A DNA stretch of 9,903 bases from an uncultured bacterium (GTDB lineage Bacteria > Patescibacteriota > Patescibacteriia > Patescibacteriales > UBA12465): assembly GCA_937983635.1 (NCBI GenBank), contig CALJZR010000029.1:1-9903 (forward strand), read 5' to 3'. Below the pieces are notes generated by a model. It saw only the letters and a list, made by a program, of their open reading frames with translations. It had not been told where the DNA came from and made no database searches. Positions 5,913 through 9,903 of the stretch are shown here, one piece after another. The translations under genes and the position numbers were made by a program. The first letter of the stretch is position 1. Each line of letters begins with the position of its first letter.

Positions 5913-5950
5913 AAAAAGACCGTTGGCAATTGTCAACGGTCTTTTTCTTT
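5913..5950. terminator. Bidirectional terminator between convergent genes
   Basis: Bases 5913-5925 (A-run then GACCGTTG) pair with 5934-5946 (CAACGGTC then a T-run) in a 13-base-pair stem. On the plus strand TTTTTCTTT follows; on the minus strand the A-run gives TTTTTGT. It serves both the kinase gene (+) and the metallophosphoesterase gene (-). Confidence 0.9.
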
Positions 5951-5958
5951 AGAGAAAA

Positions 5959-7044
5959 CTATTCAATTACAAATTCCACAATCTCCCCGGGGAAGAGGGT
6001 GCGCAAGGGCGGACCCCAGGTGCCGGCACCGGCGCTGGTATTAGTGGTCATCCCTTCATAATCTTCTAAACCGTAGGAAAAACGGCCATAGAGCAAGCGG
6101 ACAAAGGCGGAAAAAGGAAAAAGCTGGCCTCGGTGCGTATGACCGGACAAAAGTAGTTTAGCCCCGAGATTTTTGGCCTCAGCCTGATCTACCGGCACAT
6201 GGTTAACCACAATCCTCACCAAATCTGCTTCTGGGCGTAAACCTTGAATTTCCCGGCGCAAATTACTGTCTTCTCTGGCTAGATAATTAAAACCAATAAT
6301 TTCTAAGCCAGAAACTTCCTGGGCGGCATCGCTAAGGACAATCAAGTCGCCGCTATTAGCCGTTTCGTTAGCCACTCCCGCCGGTACATAATAATCATGA
6401 TTACCGGGGACAAAAATAGTGGGGGCGGAAAAATCTTTAAGGGACGGCACAAACTCCGCCAAAATTTCATCACTACCATCAAAGAGATCGCCGCTGATAA
6501 TAATAAAATCAGGATTAAGAGCGTTAGTCTGGCGGACAATTTTCTCTAGCCAAAAAGGACGATAGACTGCGCCCAAGTGGAGATCGGAAAGCTGAACAAA
6601 GCGCTTCCCTTGCAATTCTTCCGGCCAACCTTGTAAGTGAATAGTTTTTATCCGCGGATAAAAAGCATTATAAGTCCCTAAAGCAAAAAATACTAAAGCA
6701 ATAATCACGAAAACGCGGGGTAATAAAAGGGGTTTATTTTTTAAATATTTACACCCGCGTAAAACTAAACGTAGAACCCAGGCCACAACCCCAAAAAGCA
6801 TTAGTTGCGATAAGAGCCCAAAAAAGATAGCGCTTAAGACATAAAGAGCGGCCAAAATAGCGCTATCGCTGCGGTGCAAAACCATGAAAGCACCCAAAAA
6901 GAATATGGTAAAGCCAATAAATACCGCCAACAGATAAAAACGATAAACACGTAGACGCGGACAAGCCGATAGACAGAGCCACCAAGCAAAATAATGGCCT
7001 AAAATTACCAAGGCTAAAAAAGCGAATAAAGAGATAAAAATCAT
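5959..7044 (-). CDS. Membrane-anchored calcineurin-like metallophosphoesterase (YkuE/YaeI type)
   Basis: This 361-residue protein has an N-terminal membrane region of about four helices (about residues 2-25, 35-57, 62-95 and 108-127) and a catalytic domain from about 145 to the end. All metal-site motifs are present: DLH (Asp154, His156), GDLFD (185-189, Asp186), GNHD (214-217), NHVP (His282) and GHTHRGQ (301-307, His302 and His304). The end, with TNTSAGAGTWGPPLR and then FPGEIVEF, matches the YkuE/YaeI branch. Such enzymes are two-metal phosphodiesterases or phosphatases. Lipid-linked or nucleotide substrates are known in the wider family, but none can be assigned here. The membrane helices put catalysis at the membrane. 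No Shine-Dalgarno motif is seen; a possible extended -10 (TGCTAAGAT on the minus strand, 7065-7073) lies about 20 bases upstream of the start codon, without a good -35. Confidence 0.9.
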   Translation of the reverse strand: MIFISLFAFLALVILGHYFAWWLCLSACPRLRVYRFYLLAVFIGFTIFFLGAFMVLHRSDSAILAALYVLSAIFFGLLSQLMLFGVVAWVLRLVLRGCKYLKNKPLLLPRVFVIIALVFFALGTYNAFYPRIKTIHLQGWPEELQGKRFVQLSDLHLGAVYRPFWLEKIVRQTNALNPDFIIISGDLFDGSDEILAEFVPSLKDFSAPTIFVPGNHDYYVPAGVANETANSGDLIVLSDAAQEVSGLEIIGFNYLAREDSNLRREIQGLRPEADLVRIVVNHVPVDQAEAKNLGAKLLLSGHTHRGQLFPFSAFVRLLYGRFSYGLEDYEGMTTNTSAGAGTWGPPLRTLFPGEIVEFVIE

Positions 7045-7095
7045 AAAAAGTAGTTATAAATTAAATCTTAGCAGAAAAGGTAAATTTAGGGAATG

Positions 7096-7123
7096 AAAAA
7101 AGCGGCTTCTTAAAAAAGCCGCT
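7096..7123 (-). terminator. Rho-independent terminator after the phoH gene
   Basis: Bases 7101-7108 (AGCGGCTT) pair with 7116-7123 (AAGCCGCT) around a seven-base loop. The A-run at 7096-7100 is the T-tract on the minus strand. It separates the PIN-PhoH gene from the metallophosphoesterase gene downstream. Confidence 0.85.
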
Positions 7124-7160
7124 CCTTCAAAAAATAACAATGAATAATTAAAATTATAAA

Positions 7161-8558
7161 TTAAAGAACTCTCTCCGCTAGCTCAACGAGTTCACTACGG
7201 ACAGTCTGCTGAAAATTAACAATACCAACCAGGGGATCTCGTCCCATCCGCGCAATAGCATGGGTGAGACCCGAATTATCCCGAGTAAGGCGAGGATTGT
7301 CAATCTGACCAAGGTCGCCGGTAAAAACTATCTTGGTACCTTTGCCGGCCCGAGTAATAATGGTTTTCATTTGATGGCGGGTAAGATTTTGAGCTTCATC
7401 AATAATGATAAAAGTTCCATTGAAGGTAGAGCCCCGAATATAAGCAAGGGGCTGGATCTCAACGCCATGCTGAGCCATAATATCCATTTCACTTTTATCA
7501 TTATCATTATCTTTATCCTTTTTCTTTTCTGGCTTTATGATAGCCAGGTTCTGTCGAATGGGTAAAAGCCAAGGATAAAATTTTTGATTGATGTCGCCCG
7601 GTAACCAGCCTAAATTATCATCCTCATTTAGAGGTATAGTAGGCCGGGAAACGATTAAACGAGAGTAATGCTTGCGCCTTTTCCCGTCTAAGCCAGCTGC
7701 TAGAGCCAGAATGGTCTTGCCGGTACCGGCACCACCCTGCAAAAAGACACACTTAACATTATCATCAGTAAGAAAGTGGAGAGCGATAATCTGCGCCCAA
7801 TTAGTATGACCATTACCTTGGGCACGGATCCCGGAAACACTGATATTCGAATCAAGGAAAGTTAAATTCTTGCCTTGACGAACAGCCGCGCAATAAGGGG
7901 TCCAATTAGACTCATCACCAGTGTAAACAATTACCGGTCCATTTTCAGGAATCTTTTCGTTTCCCGACAGAGGGTAATATTCTCTTTTTTCCTGATCTTT
8001 TTTGATTAGGTCAAAAGGAATATTTTTAGTGCGAATAATCAAAGCCTCCTTACGGAGCTTAGCTCTGTCCTTTTGATAGAACTCAACTATTAGGCCAAAT
8101 TTAGACCCAATTTCTCGGGCAAAAATTTGCATACCATAATCATTAGTGACAAGTTTGACCTTATCATAACCAAAATATGGACTTTTCGGCCTATTTTTTT
8201 CCTGTAGGACAGAATTAACGCCAGCAATAATGCGGTGGTCAGGTAAAGATTTATCCAAATCATTCTTGGAAAAATTCATTTTCCTTTCTACTACAATATT
8301 AGCACCGGAGAGCAGAAGCGCGTGAATTTTTTTAATCGCTTTTTGTGCTTCATAGCTGACATCACGGGACTTCTTTAGGCCGTCAAGCTCGATGATGACA
8401 TGCCAGAGAATAACGACAAGATTTCCGCCTTTAATAAATTCCAAGACGGATTCGGGATCGTCAATTAAGACGCTGGTTTCAGGGATGACAATGTTTTTCC
8501 CAGAGCGGGCAGCAACATTATCCGCGGCCACATTTTTAAGTGAAGGATTAGTAGGCAT
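7161..8558 (-). CDS. PIN domain-PhoH family ATPase
   Basis: This 465-residue fusion has an N-terminal PIN nuclease domain (about residues 22-165) and a C-terminal PhoH P-loop ATPase (about 235-465), the standard PhoH2/YlaK-like order. In the PIN part the acidic residues are Glu57 (IIELDG), Asp107 (LPDHRI) and Asp140 (VTNDYG). The first motif reads ETS (27-29) instead of the usual DTN/DTS. In the ATPase, GGAGTGKT (275-282) is Walker A, SRPTIPL followed by GWLPGD is the PhoH signature, FIIIDEAQN (383-391) is Walker B, and VFTGDLGQID is the sensor region. A lysine- and aspartate-rich linker (about 344-356) interrupts the ATPase. Family members act on RNA as helicase/nuclease; that role is taken from the family. 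The gene has its own promoter and terminator, with no Shine-Dalgarno motif. Confidence 0.92.
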   Translation of the reverse strand: MPTNPSLKNVAADNVAARSGKNIVIPETSVLIDDPESVLEFIKGGNLVVILWHVIIELDGLKKSRDVSYEAQKAIKKIHALLLSGANIVVERKMNFSKNDLDKSLPDHRIIAGVNSVLQEKNRPKSPYFGYDKVKLVTNDYGMQIFAREIGSKFGLIVEFYQKDRAKLRKEALIIRTKNIPFDLIKKDQEKREYYPLSGNEKIPENGPVIVYTGDESNWTPYCAAVRQGKNLTFLDSNISVSGIRAQGNGHTNWAQIIALHFLTDDNVKCVFLQGGAGTGKTILALAAGLDGKRRKHYSRLIVSRPTIPLNEDDNLGWLPGDINQKFYPWLLPIRQNLAIIKPEKKKDKDNDNDKSEMDIMAQHGVEIQPLAYIRGSTFNGTFIIIDEAQNLTRHQMKTIITRAGKGTKIVFTGDLGQIDNPRLTRDNSGLTHAIARMGRDPLVGIVNFQQTVRSELVELAERVL

Positions 8559-8608
8559 AACAGTTTATTTAGATGTTAAACAACGAGTGAACTCTATTTA
8601 ATAATATC

Positions 8609-8638
8609 ATTCTAAGTCTTTTCTAAGGATAATGTCAA
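8609..8638 (-). promoter_or_regulatory. Promoter of the PIN-PhoH gene
   Basis: On the minus strand: TTGACA (8633-8638), an 18-base spacer and TAGAAT (8609-8614), five of six matches to the -10 consensus. The start would fall near 8602, giving a leader of about 44 bases. Confidence 0.7.
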
Positions 8639-8663
8639 AGCAGTATTTTTACCTAATTAAAGA

Positions 8664-8694
8664 TAAAAAAATCCGGCTCAGTAAAGTTCCGGAT
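8664..8694 (-). terminator. Rho-independent terminator overlapping the yjjX stop
   Basis: Bases 8671-8676 (ATCCGG) pair with 8689-8694 (CCGGAT) around a 12-base loop. The A-run 8664-8671 is the T-tract on the minus strand. The upstream arm lies inside the last codons of yjjX, and the TGA stop (8678-8680) is in the loop. Confidence 0.75.
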
Positions 8695-9208
8695 GAATAA
8701 AGGGGAGAAGGGCGAAAATACCGGGCTGAACGTAGAGAGTGGTGCGAGTAACCGCCCCCTTAGTCAGCTGACCGACCGCTCCAATTTTCTGTTTAGAATT
8801 TTCTTCATTAAAGAGGATGTCAGTGGCATCACCTACTTCTAAACCCTGCTCAATCACTAAAGCGCGCAAACGCGGTGGGGCGAGAAATAAAGCACTGCAG
8901 GCTCTTCCGCTTTTATGACCATCTGTGGCCACTACCCAGGCAAACTCCTCCATCACTCCCTCGTTATCCTCAATCCCTGCTTCAAAGGCAATATAGAAAT
9001 CGGCTCCCGGATGAAGAGCTTGAGCAGATACCAGGCGATTCTGCGCCCCCTGCAAGGTCTGAATTTTAGATAAAGGCTGATCAGGAACACCAGAAATAGC
9101 AGCCACTCCAACAAAAGCAAACTCTTCTTTAGGAAAAGCCTGACTAAAACTAAGACGAGCAGCCTCTAATTTAACCGGGTTTAAGGAAGCGACAACCACA
9201 TTTTTCAT
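8678..9208 (-). CDS. yjjX: Inosine/xanthosine triphosphatase, YjjX family
   Basis: This 176-residue protein matches the YjjX/NTPase family in length and in motif order: VASLNPVKLEAA (residues 6-17) at the N-terminus for nucleotide binding, GVPDQPLS (about 40-47) and then GAQNR, FEAGIED (75-81), a central strand region EEFAWVVATDGHKSG, and GAVGQLTKGAVTRTTLY (143-159) near the end. The enzymes hydrolyse ITP and XTP to the monophosphates plus pyrophosphate in the cytoplasm, keeping deaminated purines out of RNA and DNA. The ATG start gives a family-like N-terminus (MKNVVVASLNPVK). No Shine-Dalgarno motif and no strong promoter are clear; possible weak -10 elements overlap the divergent promoter near 9247-9260. 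Its terminator overlaps its last codons. Identification is confident; substrate details are family knowledge. Confidence 0.92.
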   Translation of the reverse strand: MKNVVVASLNPVKLEAARLSFSQAFPKEEFAFVGVAAISGVPDQPLSKIQTLQGAQNRLVSAQALHPGADFYIAFEAGIEDNEGVMEEFAWVVATDGHKSGRACSALFLAPPRLRALVIEQGLEVGDATDILFNEENSKQKIGAVGQLTKGAVTRTTLYVQPGIFALLPFIHPELY

Positions 9209-9225
9209 AAGGAAAAAACTTATTC

Positions 9226-9254
9226 TTTACAAGAAAAACTCTTTATATTATAAT
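9226..9254 (+). promoter_or_regulatory. Promoter of the 9295 membrane protein gene
   Basis: TTTACA (9226-9231), a 17-base spacer and a consensus TATAAT (9249-9254). The start would be near 9261, giving a leader of about 34 bases without a Shine-Dalgarno motif. This short gap also has to carry the divergent yjjX promoter. Confidence 0.8.
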
Positions 9255-9294
9255 ACTATATTCTTTAAAAATAACCAAATAAAACCCTATTGCT

Positions 9295-9822
9295 ATGAAA
9301 AAGTTTAAAAACAAGCTTTTCCTGGCAATTATTGCCGGGACAAGCGTTATCATTTTAGTGCTTATTTATCTGCTCAAAGAAAAGGGACTGATTAATCTGC
9401 CAGAAATTGAGTCAGTCAGGCTCTATGACAATTATGACTATGCCCTCGGCGCTCCTGAATTCTTTCACTTTCCCCGACCATATTCCCGCTTTTGGGACCT
9501 GGTCATCTTCCCCGGCTTCATTGCCTTACTCCTCTGGTCAGGAAAAAAATCTTGGCTAGAAGCTAATCCTTGGATAATCGGGGTGGAAATTCTGATAATT
9601 ATCACCATCTCTTATCTTCTTGCTTCCGGAGTAGTGGCTTTAGGCGCTGCTTCCTTGTTCGTTGTCGTCTGCGGTATCGTCTTCGGCGAATGGACCGGAA
9701 TCTTCAGCGCCCTAAGTTTTGGCCTAATTATCGGCCTAGCCGCTTTCGGGCTGCTCTTTGGTTTCATTATTAGTATCCTCAGCTACACTCTTTTCTTGGT
9801 AATAAGAAAAGTTTTAGCTTAA
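9295..9822 (+). CDS. Membrane protein of unknown function
   Basis: I do not recognise this 175-residue protein. It begins with a basic stretch (MKKFKNK) and a helix (about residues 8-27). A polar, aromatic-rich segment follows (about 35-66) with LYDNYDYALGAPEFFHFPRP. Helices then lie at about 67-82, 94-113, 115-132 and 135-170 (probably two), ending in a short basic tail (RKVLA). The layout suggests five or six membrane passes with one larger loop outside. No catalytic or transport motif is visible. It is a single-gene unit with a consensus-like promoter and a hairpin terminator that begins at its stop codon, and it is divergent from yjjX. Coding status is supported by the promoter, terminator and coherent hydrophobic pattern. 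Confidence 0.75.
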   Translation: MKKFKNKLFLAIIAGTSVIILVLIYLLKEKGLINLPEIESVRLYDNYDYALGAPEFFHFPRPYSRFWDLVIFPGFIALLLWSGKKSWLEANPWIIGVEILIIITISYLLASGVVALGAASLFVVVCGIVFGEWTGIFSALSFGLIIGLAAFGLLFGFIISILSYTLFLVIRKVLA

Positions 9823-9857
9823 AAGCCCGCCTTCGCAATAATCGAAAGCGGGCTTTT
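9821..9857 (+). terminator. Hairpin terminator after the 9295 gene
   Basis: Bases 9821-9830 (AAAAGCCCGC) pair with 9848-9857 (GCGGGCTTTT), with further pairing of TTCG and CGAA inside. The stem includes the last bases of the TAA stop. T-runs flank the stem on both strands but are short, so it could act in both directions on convergent genes. Confidence 0.8.
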
Positions 9858-9876
9858 CAAAAACAAAAAATAAATT

Positions 9877-9903
9877 CTAAGCTAATTTGCCCAAATCTAA
9901 TTC
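9877..9903 (-). CDS. Possible 3' end of a gene beyond the right edge
   Basis: On the minus strand the last 27 bases read as eight sense codons (ELDLGKLA) followed by TAG, running off the window. Placement just past a possibly bidirectional terminator, in convergent orientation, fits the end of a gene. Eight codons are far too few for a firm call or for any product. Confidence 0.25.
   Translation of the reverse strand, partial: ELDLGKLA

Noticed and set aside
7260..7565. Plus-strand frame with a hydrophobic Ile/Phe run inside phoH
   Set aside because: The hydrophobic run is the antisense of the Lys/Asp-rich linker; PhoH motifs on the minus strand leave no doubt which frame is real.
9570..9773. 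Arg-rich plus-strand frame inside the last membrane protein gene
   Set aside because: An out-of-frame shadow of the 9295-9822 gene, with no start signal of its own.
1..9903. Defence island, CRISPR array, prophage, insertion sequence or toxin-antitoxin pair
   Set aside because: No regular repeats with spacers, transposase, integrase or phage genes. The only PIN domain is part of a housekeeping-type PhoH fusion without an antitoxin partner.

Overview
The window is compact bacterial DNA of moderate GC with short intergenic gaps. Eleven complete protein genes are supported, plus the 3' part of one gene at the left edge and a possible 3' end of another at the right edge. Only one gene has a clear Shine-Dalgarno sequence. 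TGA acts as a stop codon, which argues against the Gracilibacteria/SR1 recoded lineages. The gene families, lean layout, near absence of Shine-Dalgarno motifs and single-gene transcription units would fit an uncultivated lineage such as Patescibacteria (CPR, Parcubacteria-like). That placement is inference from style; no marker gene is present.

Layout. Bases 1-496 (+) are the C-terminal half of a major facilitator transporter, ending at a hairpin terminator. Bases 544-3573 (-) are a zinc-type metal uptake operon read as Fur/Zur-like regulator, then znuA, znuC and znuB. A strong promoter with an overlapping 7-1-7 palindrome lies just upstream, so the regulator probably represses the whole operon, itself included. 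Bases 3692-4733 (-) hold two small four-helix membrane proteins that are diverged tandem paralogs. Each has its own terminator and a matching promoter (TTGACT, 17 bases, TGAAAT). Bases 4922-5899 (+) encode a soluble PAS-histidine kinase, divergent from the second paralog and without an adjacent response regulator. A bidirectional terminator separates it from a membrane-anchored YkuE/YaeI-type metallophosphoesterase (5959-7044, -). Next come a PIN-PhoH ATPase (7161-8558, -) and a YjjX-type ITP/XTP phosphatase (8678-9208, -). Divergent from the latter is an unrecognised membrane protein (9295-9822, +).

How the parts work together. The only clear multi-gene system is metal uptake: ZnuA captures the ion, ZnuB is the membrane channel, ZnuC supplies ATP hydrolysis, and the Zur-like protein senses metal and controls transcription. 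The other genes are mainly single units, often with a terminator hairpin a few bases from the next promoter. YjjX (nucleotide-pool cleaning), PhoH (putative RNA-acting ATPase/nuclease) and the metallophosphoesterase are ordinary housekeeping or stress genes.

I found no CRISPR array, mobile element, tRNA, rRNA or defence island. No intergenic stretch exceeds 300 bases. The least explained part is the tandem paralog pair with matching promoters next to the divergent kinase gene.
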